From: an uncultured Agathobacter sp.
GTDB taxonomy: Bacteria; Bacillota; Clostridia; Lachnospirales; Lachnospiraceae
Assembly (NCBI GenBank): GCA_934307695.1
Contig: CAKRCS010000015.1
Location: forward strand, 1-43,835
Length of the DNA: 43,835 nucleotides
Direction of reading: 5' to 3'
The position numbers and the translations under genes were made by a program. Numbering within the stretch: position 1 is the first letter of the stretch; each line of letters starts with the position of its first letter. The notes under the pieces were generated by a model that did not search any database, was not told the DNA's origin, and was given only the letters and a program-made list of their open reading frames with translations. Shown piece by piece: positions 8,596 to 18,033 of the stretch.

Positions 8596-10395
8596 CTAAA
8601 TTGCTCTGGTGTATTCCTTTAAGAAGGCTGCCTCCTCCTCGCTTAAGAGCGGAGCCATCTTCTTGTAAACCATTGCGTGATAATCGTTTAAGCGCTGGCG
8701 CTCAACGCTTGTCATCTGCTCCGGATCGATCGCATCCAGATCGATCGGCACATAGGTGATATTCTCAAAGTACATGAACTGTCCGAACTCGTTCTTCTCA
8801 CCCTTTCTGGTGATCAGCTCGCTCTCGGTACGGATTCCGTACTTGCCTTCAATATAGATACCCGGCTCGTCAGTTGTGATCATGCCCTCCTCTAAGCGGG
8901 CAGCTTCGTTGCGTCCCGGTGTCTTCTGCCAACGGAAGGCATTCGGTCCTTCATGTACATTCAGCACATATCCGACACCATGCCCGGTTCCGTGCTTATA
9001 GTCCTTTCCGACCTCCCAGAATGGCTCTCTGGCAACAATATCCAGATTCATTCCGCTGCAGCCATACAGGAAACGGGTTGCCTGCAGATTGATGTTGGAG
9101 CGGCAGACACGGGTAAAATCAGCCTTCTCCTCATCCGTGATCGGTCCGAGCACAAAGGTTCTGGTAATGTCTGTGGTTCCCTCCAGATAATGTCCGCCGG
9201 AATCCACAAGAAGCAGACCTTTTGCTTCCAATGGTCTGTCTGTCTCCGGTGTCGCAGCATAGTGGACGATCGCACCGTGATCCGCATAGCCGCAGATCGT
9301 GTCAAAGCTCAAATCCAAAAATCCCTCCTGCTCGGCACGAAGCTCGGCAAGATGGTCGGAAACAGAGATCTCCGTCATCGGGATCTTGCCGATATTGGTC
9401 TTTAACCAGTACATGAACTTGCACATGGCAACCGCATCCTTGATATGTGCATTTCTCGTATTTTCAAGCTGCACCGGATTCTTGATTGCTTTCATAAGGT
9501 CTGCCGGATCGGTTTCATCGACCAGACGAACCTCCTTTGGAATGCTGTTGATGATGCGGTAATTGACAACACCCTTGTCTAAAAGTACTGTCTCATTTGC
9601 AGAAATGGTCTTCACATACTCATAAAAGCTGTCATACGGTCTTGTCGCGATCCCATTTGCCTGAAGATGTGCGCGCACCGCGTCGTCCAAAGCCTCCTCC
9701 TGGACAAACCAGATGCAGGAATCCTTTGCGATTGCAAGGTAAGACAGCACGACCGGAACATAATTGATGTCGTTGCCTCTTACGTTGAGCACCCATGCGA
9801 TATTGTAAAGGGAGCTCATCAGGTGAAGGGTTGCTTTCTTCTCTTCCATCTCCTTGCGGATCGCCGCAAGCTTTGAGGCAACACTCTCTCCAGCATATTT
9901 TTCATCCATAACCCATACCGGTTCCCTGGAAAGCTCCGGACGATCCTCCCAGATCAGGTCAACCAGATCCTCATCTACATACAAAGAGCCGTTCTTCTTC
10001 TCTGCGATCTCCTTAAATTCTGCGCCAAGCTTTCCGTTTATTACACGTCCATCGAAGCCTAAGCACTCTCCTTGTCCGAGCTTTGCCTCAACAAACTGCT
10101 CTATGGTCGGAACTCCTTCTTCTCTCATCCGGTACAGCGTGACGGTAGTTCCCTCCAACTGCTTTGCCGCCTGCACAAAATATCTGGCATCCGTCCACAG
10201 TCCTGCCTCCGTCAGGGTAATGACCGCGGTACCGGCAGATCCGGTAAAGCCGGTAATGTATTTTCTTGCTTTAAAATGTTCGCCGACATATTCAGACTCA
10301 TGAAAATCTGCTGTCGGAACAATGTACATGGAGATGTTACGCTTCTTCATCTCCGCTCTGAGCTTTGCTAACCTTTCAGGTATCATGTGTTCCAC
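8596..10395 (-). CDS. Aminopeptidase P family metallopeptidase (M24B)
   Basis: This 599-residue peptidase should remove N-terminal residues preceding proline. It has the three-domain layout of the longer Xaa-Pro aminopeptidases: two creatinase-like N-terminal domains (about 1-300) and a pita-bread catalytic domain. The metal ligands are visible in VDSGGHYLEGTTDITRTF (two Asp), GTGHGVGYVLNVHEGP (His) and the Glu residues of TDEPGIYIEG and GIRTESEL. No signal peptide is seen, so it is cytoplasmic. A TATAAT promoter candidate lies 46 bp upstream, and polA follows at 19 bp. Assignment as Xaa-Pro aminopeptidase is strong. Confidence 0.94.
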   Translation of the reverse strand: MEHMIPERLAKLRAEMKKRNISMYIVPTADFHESEYVGEHFKARKYITGFTGSAGTAVITLTEAGLWTDARYFVQAAKQLEGTTVTLYRMREEGVPTIEQFVEAKLGQGECLGFDGRVINGKLGAEFKEIAEKKNGSLYVDEDLVDLIWEDRPELSREPVWVMDEKYAGESVASKLAAIRKEMEEKKATLHLMSSLYNIAWVLNVRGNDINYVPVVLSYLAIAKDSCIWFVQEEALDDAVRAHLQANGIATRPYDSFYEYVKTISANETVLLDKGVVNYRIINSIPKEVRLVDETDPADLMKAIKNPVQLENTRNAHIKDAVAMCKFMYWLKTNIGKIPMTEISVSDHLAELRAEQEGFLDLSFDTICGYADHGAIVHYAATPETDRPLEAKGLLLVDSGGHYLEGTTDITRTFVLGPITDEEKADFTRVCRSNINLQATRFLYGCSGMNLDIVAREPFWEVGKDYKHGTGHGVGYVLNVHEGPNAFRWQKTPGRNEAARLEEGMITTDEPGIYIEGKYGIRTESELITRKGEKNEFGQFMYFENITYVPIDLDAIDPEQMTSVERQRLNDYHAMVYKKMAPLLSEEEAAFLKEYTRAI

Positions 10396-10440
10396 TTCCT
10401 TTATCCATCATTTGCGATTGAAAACCGCCTTTTTACACAA

Positions 10441-10468
10441 ATTATATTATTACACAATGACACCCCAA
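10441..10468 (-). promoter_or_regulatory. Candidate promoter for the aminopeptidase-polA operon
   Basis: A perfect -10 TATAAT (complement of 10441-10446) lies 46 bp upstream of the aminopeptidase start. The -35 is weak (TTGGGG, complement of 10463-10468, 16-bp spacer). Confidence 0.4.
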
Positions 10469-10513
10469 TTTCAACGAACAATCGCAGATTCTTTGGCTTT
10501 GTTTCTGGAGATA

Positions 10514-10627
10514 TTATTCCTCGATGTCCTCCAAATATGCCTCGCGGTAATCGTTTTCGTCTGCAAATAACAGATATGCGCCGTCCAAATATCCCATATA
10601 TCCGCTGTCTACTGTATATCCCTTCAT
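10514..10627 (-). CDS. 37-residue small protein
   Basis: This short open frame encodes MKGYTVDSGYMGYLDG followed by an acidic C-terminus ending in DIEE. It is preceded by an AAAGGAG Shine-Dalgarno 8 bases before the ATG. I recall similar short proteins (GYMG followed by an aromatic and acidic tail) in gut Clostridia, where they are annotated as hypothetical. No signal peptide or membrane segment is present. It stands alone between the MFS terminator and the aminopeptidase promoter. The function is unknown. Confidence 0.7.
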   Translation of the reverse strand: MKGYTVDSGYMGYLDGAYLLFADENDYREAYLEDIEE

Positions 10628-10701
10628 TGTCGTATGCTCCTTTCCTGCTTCTGAAAAGGATTATCGCATGTGTTGTGGGTAATAAAACGGACACTAAAAG
10701 C

Positions 10702-10736
10702 AATTAAAAAAAGAGTCACCTCATCATTGTGACTCT
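10702..10736 (-). terminator. Rho-independent terminator after the MFS gene
   Basis: A perfect 8-bp stem (10712-10719 with 10729-10736, 9-nt loop) is followed on the minus strand by a run of seven T (complement of 10706-10712). It ends the transcript of the MFS gene and possibly of the whole ABC operon. Confidence 0.88.
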
Positions 10737-10762
10737 CTTAATATATATGTTTCCACGAAAAA

Positions 10763-11941
10763 TTATTTCTGCGCTTTCCTGCACAGGGAAATACCACCCA
10801 GCAAAAGGATCGGGAAGATGATCGCAGCCAGTATACCGGCTTTTAAGTTATCGTCTGCGTGGCTGGAGACTAGTCCTACAAGTGTCGGTCCGCCGGAGCA
10901 GCCGATATCACCGCCAAGCGCCAAAAGTGCAAACAGCGCAGTGCCGCCCTTCGGAAGTGTTGCCGAAGCCTTGCTGAAGGTTCCCGGCCACATGATACCG
11001 ACAGACAATCCGCAGATTGCACAGGCAGCCAGACTTACCACCGGGATCGGGACGAGCGAGATTGCAAGGTACGCTGCGATACACAGCAGACAGCTCGCCT
11101 TCATAAAACGATCCAGATCGATCCGGTCTCCATGCTTGCCGTAAAAAGCGCGTGCCGTTCCCATCAGGATCGCAAATGCCATCGGTCCCGCCAGATCTCC
11201 GAGCGTCTTTGAGATATGAAGCCCCTGCTCCGCGAAGGTGGACGCCCACTGGCTGACCGCCTGCTCGCTCGCGCCCGCGCAGACCATCATCACAAACAAA
11301 ATCCAGAACAGCTTCTTTCCAAACAGCTCGCGCATGCTCATTCCGGTCTCACCCTCCGGAAGCAGCGGTGCGATCGGTACCTTTGTAAACGCAACGCCGT
11401 TGCACAGCGGGATGATTGCCCAGATGAGTGCCAATATCTTCCAGTGGTTGATCCCGAACAGCCCGAAGAATAAGGTGGAAAGTGCGACCACTCCCACGTG
11501 CCCCCAGCAGTAGAAGGAGTGCAGCATACTCATCGCTTTCTCCTTGTTATCGGAAGGACAGGCTTCGACCACCGGACTTACCAGCACCTCCAGAAGTCCG
11601 CCTCCGACCGCATACACACAGACTGCGCACAGGATACCCGCAAAGGCGGATGGAAGTACCTCCGGCAGAACCGTAAGCAGAACCAGCCCAAGCGCAGCAA
11701 GAACGTGCGCAATGACCATGGATGCCCGGTAGCCGATGCGATCCACAAACCCTACCGACAGCAGATCCACTAGGAGCTGGATTCCGAAATTCAGCGTCAC
11801 CAGCAGCGTGATCTGTGCAAGTGGAATATGGTACGTCCGCTCAAAGGTCAGAAATAAAAGCGGAACAAAATTGTTGACGATTGCCTGCACGATATACCCG
11901 ATAAAGCAGGCAGTGATGGTCTGGTTATACTTACTTTTCAA
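10763..11941 (-). CDS. Major facilitator superfamily transporter
   Basis: This 392-residue integral membrane protein has about twelve hydrophobic segments, as expected for MFS carriers. The loop DRIGYRASMV between segments 2 and 3 is the family motif A region. The substrate cannot be read from the sequence; the family includes sugar and drug transporters. The gene follows the ABC permease by 34 bp on the same strand and ends at a strong terminator, so it may be the last gene of the Bce-like operon. That would fit an efflux role but is only contextual. Confidence 0.9.
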   Translation of the reverse strand: MKSKYNQTITACFIGYIVQAIVNNFVPLLFLTFERTYHIPLAQITLLVTLNFGIQLLVDLLSVGFVDRIGYRASMVIAHVLAALGLVLLTVLPEVLPSAFAGILCAVCVYAVGGGLLEVLVSPVVEACPSDNKEKAMSMLHSFYCWGHVGVVALSTLFFGLFGINHWKILALIWAIIPLCNGVAFTKVPIAPLLPEGETGMSMRELFGKKLFWILFVMMVCAGASEQAVSQWASTFAEQGLHISKTLGDLAGPMAFAILMGTARAFYGKHGDRIDLDRFMKASCLLCIAAYLAISLVPIPVVSLAACAICGLSVGIMWPGTFSKASATLPKGGTALFALLALGGDIGCSGGPTLVGLVSSHADDNLKAGILAAIIFPILLLGGISLCRKAQK

Positions 11942-11975
11942 AACAGACTGTTCCTTTCCGGTGCATTTTTATCTA

Positions 11976-13955
11976 TCAGCGCTCTCCGTAGACGATCCGG
12001 TAATACTGTCCGGAGGTGACACGGTAAACCAATAGATACACTGCAACGAAAATAACACACACGACTGCGATTGACAAGACAAAAGTTGTGTTGTTTATAA
12101 TCAGAACCATCTGAAGGAACAAACGGATGATCTTGCTTGCCACCGCAACATGCACGATCGCAGCGATGACCGGGAGGAAGAACAGGATCATAACCTGCCG
12201 CTGTATCGTCTTTTTTGCTTCCTTTTCCGTAAGTCCCACATTTGCAAGGATTGCAAAGCGCTTCTGATCCTCGTAGCCCTCTGACATCTGCTTGTAATAG
12301 ATGATCAGCACCGTAGCCATCAAAAACAGGATTGCGAGAAAAATGCCGACAAAGAATGCTCCGCCATAGATATTGTAGAAAAATACCCTCTGTTCGATCT
12401 TATACTTGACTTCAAATGCATCCGCCTTCGCTTTAACAGCCTCTGAAAAAAGCTTCATCTGCTCGTTTGTGACCGCCTTTTTGGTATCCAGTCCCATATA
12501 AACCTGATAAAAGCTCTGATCCACGACCGCATTCATCGCATCCTCATCCGCAAACACGACTACCATGCGTTCAAACAGTGACATGGTCGGGTTGATGATA
12601 TAATATATCGCGTCATAGTCTGCCGTTCCTTTTACCTTGTAGCTTGTTCCGTACCACTTAAGCGTTGTCGGATCTGACACATGATCCGTGCGGTAGACCA
12701 GCACTTCATCCTTTCCCAGTTCTATATCTTCTCCCGCATAACGGTTATAGTCATCGAGCGTAAGCAGATACACATCACGGCATGTAGACATAGAGCTCAT
12801 CATGTTTTCATCCGCAGGAACAAATTCGTCGCCCTCTATTTTTTCTATCGTCGACTTATACTGCCGGTAGATATAATTCGATCCGTCTACGCCCGCTGCT
12901 TCTGCCGCCGACCTTACGATGTCCATATAATCGGACTCCACACCACTGTCCGTCGTAGTAGCCTCGATCTTGATATCATTCGGATAAAGAGTGTCGATGT
13001 TCTTCTCTCCCAGCATCATAAGGGAGGAACCGCAGGTCATCAGAATGATAACACCCGTTGAAAGCACGCAGATGGATGCCAGTCCTGCCGCGTTGTGCTT
13101 CATACGGAACATCAGATTTGACACACTGATGAAGTTACTTGTCTTATAGTAGAACTTTTTATTTTTCTTAAGCATCTTTAAGATAAAAATGCTTCCTGCC
13201 GTAAACAGGCAATATGTTGCGATAATAACAAGCAGGATGCTGACAAACAAACTGTCGATTGCCCCCATTGTGGAGTCTGTCTTAAGTGCAATGGTGTACC
13301 CGCCCAAAAGCGTAAGCATACCAACGATAAACGCCAGCTTTTTTACCTTCGGTTCCTTCTCACCGGTCGAATCGCTGTGCAGCAGCTCGATCGGGTTGCC
13401 GACGCGGATCGTGCTCACGTTGTAGATCAGACATGCAATATAGATCACCGCGAAAAGAAGGATCGTGGAGCTCAGTCCCTTTCCGGAAAAGATCATGCCG
13501 GTGACCGGTTCCTGATGAATGATCTTGTATAGCACCAGAAGCATCAGCTTATTTAAAAATGTCCCTGACAGGATTCCCGCGCCAATGCTGATAACCGCCT
13601 GCAGGATCGTCTCCATGACCATCATGCGCGTAATGTTCTTTTTGGACATTCCGAGCACGCCGTAAAGTGCCATCTCCTTCTTGCGTCCCTTCATGCCGAA
13701 CTGGTTCGCATAGAAGATAAAGAACACTGCAAAAATGGCAACGATCTGTGCTGATAGCTCCAGCATAATAGCAATCGTCTGCGCCCCATAGAAGGCTTCC
13801 TTTTTGTCTGCATAAATATATGGACAGTACGCCAGCGAGATCAGGATATAGTAGATCATGACCGTGAGCGTTCCGGCAACCAGATATGGGATCCCGGTTC
13901 TCTTGTTTTTCTGCATCCCGCTTGTCACGAGGCGCATGAGAAGCTTATGACTCAC
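11976..13955 (-). CDS. BceB-type ABC transporter permease
   Basis: This 659-residue protein has the architecture of BceB/VraG permeases. There are four N-terminal membrane segments with an FtsX domain (about 60-290), a large extracellular domain at about 310-525, then the last membrane segments. The GMKGRKKEMALYGVLGMSKK motif is the typical cytoplasmic FtsX loop. In this family the extracellular domain recognises peptide antibiotics or the lipid II cycle intermediates they bind, and the permease passes the signal to the histidine kinase. Its start overlaps the end of the ATPase gene by 11 bp. The individual substrate is unknown. Confidence 0.92.
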   Translation of the reverse strand: MSHKLLMRLVTSGMQKNKRTGIPYLVAGTLTVMIYYILISLAYCPYIYADKKEAFYGAQTIAIMLELSAQIVAIFAVFFIFYANQFGMKGRKKEMALYGVLGMSKKNITRMMVMETILQAVISIGAGILSGTFLNKLMLLVLYKIIHQEPVTGMIFSGKGLSSTILLFAVIYIACLIYNVSTIRVGNPIELLHSDSTGEKEPKVKKLAFIVGMLTLLGGYTIALKTDSTMGAIDSLFVSILLVIIATYCLFTAGSIFILKMLKKNKKFYYKTSNFISVSNLMFRMKHNAAGLASICVLSTGVIILMTCGSSLMMLGEKNIDTLYPNDIKIEATTTDSGVESDYMDIVRSAAEAAGVDGSNYIYRQYKSTIEKIEGDEFVPADENMMSSMSTCRDVYLLTLDDYNRYAGEDIELGKDEVLVYRTDHVSDPTTLKWYGTSYKVKGTADYDAIYYIINPTMSLFERMVVVFADEDAMNAVVDQSFYQVYMGLDTKKAVTNEQMKLFSEAVKAKADAFEVKYKIEQRVFFYNIYGGAFFVGIFLAILFLMATVLIIYYKQMSEGYEDQKRFAILANVGLTEKEAKKTIQRQVMILFFLPVIAAIVHVAVASKIIRLFLQMVLIINNTTFVLSIAVVCVIFVAVYLLVYRVTSGQYYRIVYGER

Positions 13956-14715
13956 CTTCCTCGCCTCCTCTCATCAGAACAGTTACCGCATCACAGATCT
14001 TATCCAGCATCTCATCGCGCGTCATATCTCCGCGGTAGATCTGATGGAATACCTCGCCATCCTTGATAAACATGACACGGTTCGCGTAGCTTGCCGCAAC
14101 GTTGCTGTGCGTTACCATCAGGATCGTCTGTCCGGACTCGTTGATGCTGCGAAGCTGTCTCAAAAGATTCGTGGATGCCCGCGAGTCCAGTGCTCCGGTC
14201 GGCTCATCCGCAAACAGGATCTGCGGGTTGGAGATCAGTGCACGCGCAACCGCCGTTCTCTGCTTCTGACCACCGGACACCTCATACGGATACTTCTTGA
14301 GCAGATCTTCAATTTCCAGCCTCTTTGCAAGCAGTGACACCCAGCTGTCCATGCTCCGGTAGTCCTCGCCTGCAAGTACCAGCGGCAGCTTGATGTTATC
14401 CTCGATTGAAAAATTATCCAGAAGATTAAAGTCCTGAAAAATAAATCCCAGATTGTTTCTGCGGAAGATCGCACGCTCGTCATCCTTGAGCGTGGTGTAA
14501 TCGTTTCCGTCGATCAGCACCTTTCCTGCCGTTGGGCGATCCAGGCAGGCAAGAATATTAAGAAGCGTTGTTTTTCCGCTTCCGGATTCTCCCATGATCG
14601 CGACAAACTCGCCCTTCTCCACTGTAAAATGGACATCTCTTAGCGCGGTCACCTCATCGCCGCCCATTCTCGTCTTATATACCTTTTTAACATGATTAAC
14701 CTCCAAAATTGCCAT
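13945..14715 (-). CDS. BceA-type ABC transporter ATP-binding protein
   Basis: This 256-residue ATPase partners the adjacent FtsX-type permease. The Walker A motif GESGSGKTT, signature VSGGQKQR and Walker B ILFADEPTGALD are intact. The frame can be extended to 14841, but the start at 14715 is preferred because AAGGAG lies 9 bases upstream and MAILEVNHVKKVYKT is the family's usual N-terminus. A hairpin with a T-run (14770-14812) separates it from the kinase gene, so it probably has its own promoter activated by the response regulator. It overlaps the permease gene by 11 bp. Confidence 0.94.
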   Translation of the reverse strand: MAILEVNHVKKVYKTRMGGDEVTALRDVHFTVEKGEFVAIMGESGSGKTTLLNILACLDRPTAGKVLIDGNDYTTLKDDERAIFRRNNLGFIFQDFNLLDNFSIEDNIKLPLVLAGEDYRSMDSWVSLLAKRLEIEDLLKKYPYEVSGGQKQRTAVARALISNPQILFADEPTGALDSRASTNLLRQLRSINESGQTILMVTHSNVAASYANRVMFIKDGEVFHQIYRGDMTRDEMLDKICDAVTVLMRGGEEGES

Positions 14716-14769
14716 TTGTGTAAGCTCCTTCCTGACATACATTCTATCTTGGTTCTTGCTTATCATAGC

Positions 14770-14812
14770 AAAAAGGGAAATGTCCTGCCCTTTCATTCGC
14801 TTACATTTCCCT
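14770..14812 (-). terminator. Terminator between histidine kinase and ABC genes
   Basis: On the minus strand a 10-bp stem (14803-14812 with 14774-14783, 19-nt loop) is followed by five T (complement of 14770-14774). It would end the regulator-kinase transcript and insulate the ABC operon. One arm overlaps the proposed response-regulator site. Confidence 0.65.
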
Positions 14813-14836
14813 CTTGAAATCTTACATTTTTGTAAG
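14800..14836 (-). promoter_or_regulatory. Candidate response-regulator operator of the ABC operon
   Basis: Two direct copies of CTTACATTT (14800-14808 and 14821-14829) are 21 bp apart, two helical turns. The second is part of the palindrome CTTACA-TTTT-TGTAAG. Tandem sites with this spacing are typical for OmpR-type regulators such as BceR. The site overlaps the last codons of the kinase gene, about 85-120 bp upstream of the ATPase start. Confidence 0.5.
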
Positions 14837-15751
14837 GTCACCGCGCTTTATGCGTTCCGTCTGTACCAGAATCTCAACCGTAGTTCCCTCATTTATCTTC
14901 GAGTCGATCCGGATCAGATGCCCTAACTTATCGCAGATGCCCTTGCAAAGATAAAGTCCGAGTCCGCTCGCCTTCTTATCCATTCTTCCATTGTAGCCGG
15001 TAAAACCCTTCTCAAACACACGCGGAAGATCCTCCGCCCGGATGCCGATGCCGGAATCACTCACCGAAATCTTAAGCCCCTGCGCTTCCTCCTGCGCCGC
15101 GATCGTCACCGTGCCCTGTGAAGTGTACTTAAGCGCATTCGACAGAATCTGCTCCAGCACGAAGGCAAACCACTTTTCGTCGGTGAGAACCGGATGATCC
15201 AGATTGTCAAGCTGCACCGAGATGTGCTTGTAGATAAAGATCGTCGCGTATTTCTTTACAACATTCTTTACAATCTCCTCCAGATTGTGAGGTTCGAGCA
15301 CCAGATCATTGCTCATATTTTCGTACCGGGTATATCCGAGCGCCATATCCACATAGCCCTCGATCTTGATCAGCTCCTGCCTGCACGCGATCGGCTCCAC
15401 CTGCGGCTCCTGCAGCAGAACATTCAGCGCTGCGATCGGTGTCTTGATCTGATGCGTCCAGAGTGCGAAAAAGTCCTCGTTCTCCTGATACTTTTCCCAC
15501 CTTTTTCTCGCATCCTCCTCCGGCTTTGGATTGTTCTGTATCTCCCGCTCCCGCCGCAAAAACTGCAGATATGCGATCACGACCGCCGCCGCAAACATCA
15601 CAAGAAAGAACCCATTCACATAAAAGCAATACTCCCGGTTCAGGTCATACAGGACGGTAACTGCCACCGTGACCGCCACATAAACCGGAGCGATCCACAG
15701 ATACCCTTTTATCTCATTCCAAAAACTATGCTTCTCCGACAATGTATCCAA
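14822..15751 (-). CDS. BceS-type intramembrane-sensing histidine kinase
   Basis: This 309-residue kinase is short. Two membrane segments (about 18-35 and 44-64) are separated by only a few residues, so there is no extracellular sensor. This is the hallmark of kinases that sense through their ABC transporter. The phosphorylated histidine is H100 in ALWTHQIKTPI. The ATP-binding domain shows the N box (EQILSNALKYT), G1 (VSDSGIGI) and G2 (SGLGLYLCKG). It overlaps the response regulator gene by 26 bp. Confidence 0.93.
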   Translation of the reverse strand: MDTLSEKHSFWNEIKGYLWIAPVYVAVTVAVTVLYDLNREYCFYVNGFFLVMFAAAVVIAYLQFLRREREIQNNPKPEEDARKRWEKYQENEDFFALWTHQIKTPIAALNVLLQEPQVEPIACRQELIKIEGYVDMALGYTRYENMSNDLVLEPHNLEEIVKNVVKKYATIFIYKHISVQLDNLDHPVLTDEKWFAFVLEQILSNALKYTSQGTVTIAAQEEAQGLKISVSDSGIGIRAEDLPRVFEKGFTGYNGRMDKKASGLGLYLCKGICDKLGHLIRIDSKINEGTTVEILVQTERIKRGDLTKM

Positions 15752-16403
15752 GCCCCCGTTTTGTTCCTATAAAATCAGCCACTCCGGCTGCCTCAAGCTT
15801 CTTTCTTAAACGTGCCATGTTGACTGTTAGGGTATTATCATCCACAAACATCTCATCTCCCCACAGCCGTTCCATCATCTCCTCGCGGTTTACGACCTTT
15901 CCATGCCGTTCCATGAGGATTTTTAACATAAGATACTCATTTTTTGTAAGCTCCAGCCGCGTGCCGTCTGCCATCACAGACGTATCATCCAGATTCAGCG
16001 TGATGCTTCCACACTCGATCGTATGGCTCGTAAGTGCCTCCCCGTAACTTCTTCGCAGGATTGCCTGCAGCTTTGCCACGAGCACCTGCAGGTCGAACGG
16101 CTTCGCGATAAAATCATCCGCTCCCATATTCATTGCCATGACGATATTCATATTGTCATCTGCGGAGGACAGGAAAACGATCGGAACCCTTGACAGCTTG
16201 CGGATCTCTGCACACCAGTAGAAGCCGTTGTAATACGGCAGCTTGATGTCAAGCAGGATAATGTCCGGCTGGTATGCCTGCACCTCCTCGGTTATCTTTT
16301 CAAAATTCTGCGCACACCGGCACTTCATCTGCCATTTTTCCAGATGACCTGCAACTGATCCCGCAATGACCGGGTCATCCTCTACAATATATACCTTATT
16401 CAT
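15726..16403 (-). CDS. BceR-type OmpR-family response regulator
   Basis: This 225-residue regulator has a receiver domain with acidic pocket D9/D10, phospho-acceptor D52 (LLDIKLP) and K101 (AKPFD). A winged-helix DNA-binding domain follows from about residue 125 (LTKNEYLMLKILM, then TVNMARLRKKLE). It should be phosphorylated by the adjacent kinase and activate the ABC operon, possibly at the repeats near 14800-14836. It lies 19 bp downstream of the transglutaminase-like lipoprotein gene on the same strand, so the two may be co-transcribed. Confidence 0.94.
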   Translation of the reverse strand: MNKVYIVEDDPVIAGSVAGHLEKWQMKCRCAQNFEKITEEVQAYQPDIILLDIKLPYYNGFYWCAEIRKLSRVPIVFLSSADDNMNIVMAMNMGADDFIAKPFDLQVLVAKLQAILRRSYGEALTSHTIECGSITLNLDDTSVMADGTRLELTKNEYLMLKILMERHGKVVNREEMMERLWGDEMFVDDNTLTVNMARLRKKLEAAGVADFIGTKRGLGYIVGEA

Positions 16404-16422
16404 ACCCCGACTTCCTTACCTT

Positions 16423-18033
16423 TTATTCCGTTTCTTCCGAAGCAGCCTCTGTCTCACTATCCGCCGCCTCTGTATCTTCCTGCGTGTTCTCTGCCTTTTT
16501 AGAGGTTTTCTTTTTGTTCTTCTTTGAGGTCCTTGCTTTCTCCCCGTTCTCTGCCTCACCGGTTTCCGTCTCTTTTTCGGTGCTGCTGTCGCCGTTTACC
16601 TCGGAGGTGTCGCTCTTTTTCTTCTTATCGGATTTTTTCTTATCGGACTTCTTCTCGGTATCGGATTTCTCGTCCTCGCTATCCTCCGCCTCAGATTCGT
16701 GCTCTGTGTCCGCCTCATTCCCCGCACCGGCTTCGCTTTTTGTATCTTCCTTATCCGCTTCCCCGGCTTCGTCCTCTGCGTTCTTCTTTTCCTCGATCTC
16801 AAGGTCAGCATCCGGATCGATCTCATCCGTTACCGCATCGTCCTCAGCTTCCTCCTTGCGCAGGCTTTCCAGATATTGCTCCACCGCCTCGGTATTGTAC
16901 GTTTCATAGATGGTATCCGGATCATAGCCGACGATGATCTCCGTCGCTCTTTCCGGAAGCAAAGAGGCATCAAAGGTATAGTAATCCGGCTTCTCCGGGT
17001 ACGCCCTTGTGTATGCTTCAACCTGTGCGTCCGTCTGCATAAAGCAGAAATACCGGTCGCCGTTTCGTCTCGGACTTGCATCGCAGTGATACCAGCCCTC
17101 TCCGGTATTGACCAGATTCCACCAGTGATGACTGCTGTCGCTCACACGCGCAACACACAGATTGTCAATTCCCGCGTAGGTCAGAAGCACCGAGTAGGTC
17201 GCATAAAATGCATAGCAGTCTCCGGCTCCGTCGTGCAAGCCCTCGTAAGCTCCCGCCCAGACAGAGCTGCGGTCCCCGGCTGCATGCTGGTAGCGTATAT
17301 TGGAATGTACCCACTGAAACAGTTCCTTCGCATTATCATACTTGGAGACATTTTCATCCACGACCTCTTCCACGACGGCAAGCGCCAAGTCCCTGACATC
17401 CTCCTCGGTGTGGGAGGTTGCCTCCACCACGGTAAGCGGCACCTCGATCGTTGCTGTATTGCCACCGGCATCCGTAACCGTATAGCTTACGCTATATTCT
17501 CCCGGTGTCTGCAGATCTACCGCAGAATTGTCGATGGAGAGTGTCAGAGCATTGCTGCTGTTGTCCGAATACTCCACCGCCTTTTTGTAAGCGACGGTAT
17601 CCCCAACCTTGACCAGAATGCCCGACACCATCGAAATGACCGGTGCTGTCGTGTCCACGATCTCAACCGCAATTTCCAGATCACATTCCTGATACTTGAC
17701 CGGAATCTGGTAAATTGCCCCACAACAAGCAAGCTCCTCGGCTGTCAGCTGCTTTCCGATCGACAGCTCCTGCCCGTCATATTGCGCAAAGAACTGCTCC
17801 GGTTCAAGCGAAGCCACGCCCGCTTCCACCTGTACCACCGGCAGGATATCCAGCCCGTACTGTTCAATCTGCGCCTGTGTCCCATTACCACTCTCCGGCT
17901 GCTCACTCTGTGTACCCTGCGCCGTTCCTATATCTTCCTGCCCGCCAGCATCCTGCTGCCTATCGGAACAGCCTGCACATAATACGCAAAAACAAGCTGC
18001 AAATATTCCAAGCATTCTACTCTTTCTCTTCAT
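16423..18033 (-). CDS. Transglutaminase-like lipoprotein with charged tail
   Basis: This 536-residue protein begins with a lipoprotein signal peptide; the lipidated cysteine is C22 in LCAGC, slightly off the usual lipobox. An Ig/HYR-like beta domain (about 130-205, with VSYTVTDAGGNTATIEVPL) is followed by a transglutaminase-like core at about 225-335. The likely Cys-His-Asp triad is in GDCYAF, HHWWNLV and WYHCDAS. The last ~145 residues are Lys/Glu/Asp/Ser-rich low complexity and probably lie in the cell wall. Such proteins act as peptidases or cross-linkers at the surface; the substrate is unknown. It may be co-transcribed with the response regulator 19 bp downstream. Confidence 0.85.
   Translation of the reverse strand: MKRKSRMLGIFAACFCVLCAGCSDRQQDAGGQEDIGTAQGTQSEQPESGNGTQAQIEQYGLDILPVVQVEAGVASLEPEQFFAQYDGQELSIGKQLTAEELACCGAIYQIPVKYQECDLEIAVEIVDTTAPVISMVSGILVKVGDTVAYKKAVEYSDNSSNALTLSIDNSAVDLQTPGEYSVSYTVTDAGGNTATIEVPLTVVEATSHTEEDVRDLALAVVEEVVDENVSKYDNAKELFQWVHSNIRYQHAAGDRSSVWAGAYEGLHDGAGDCYAFYATYSVLLTYAGIDNLCVARVSDSSHHWWNLVNTGEGWYHCDASPRRNGDRYFCFMQTDAQVEAYTRAYPEKPDYYTFDASLLPERATEIIVGYDPDTIYETYNTEAVEQYLESLRKEEAEDDAVTDEIDPDADLEIEEKKNAEDEAGEADKEDTKSEAGAGNEADTEHESEAEDSEDEKSDTEKKSDKKKSDKKKKSDTSEVNGDSSTEKETETGEAENGEKARTSKKNKKKTSKKAENTQEDTEAADSETEAASEETE

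Noticed and set aside
16699..17982. A 427-codon plus-strand open frame opposite the transglutaminase-like gene
   Set aside because: The minus-strand gene has a signal peptide, catalytic triad and operon context; the antisense frame shows none of these.
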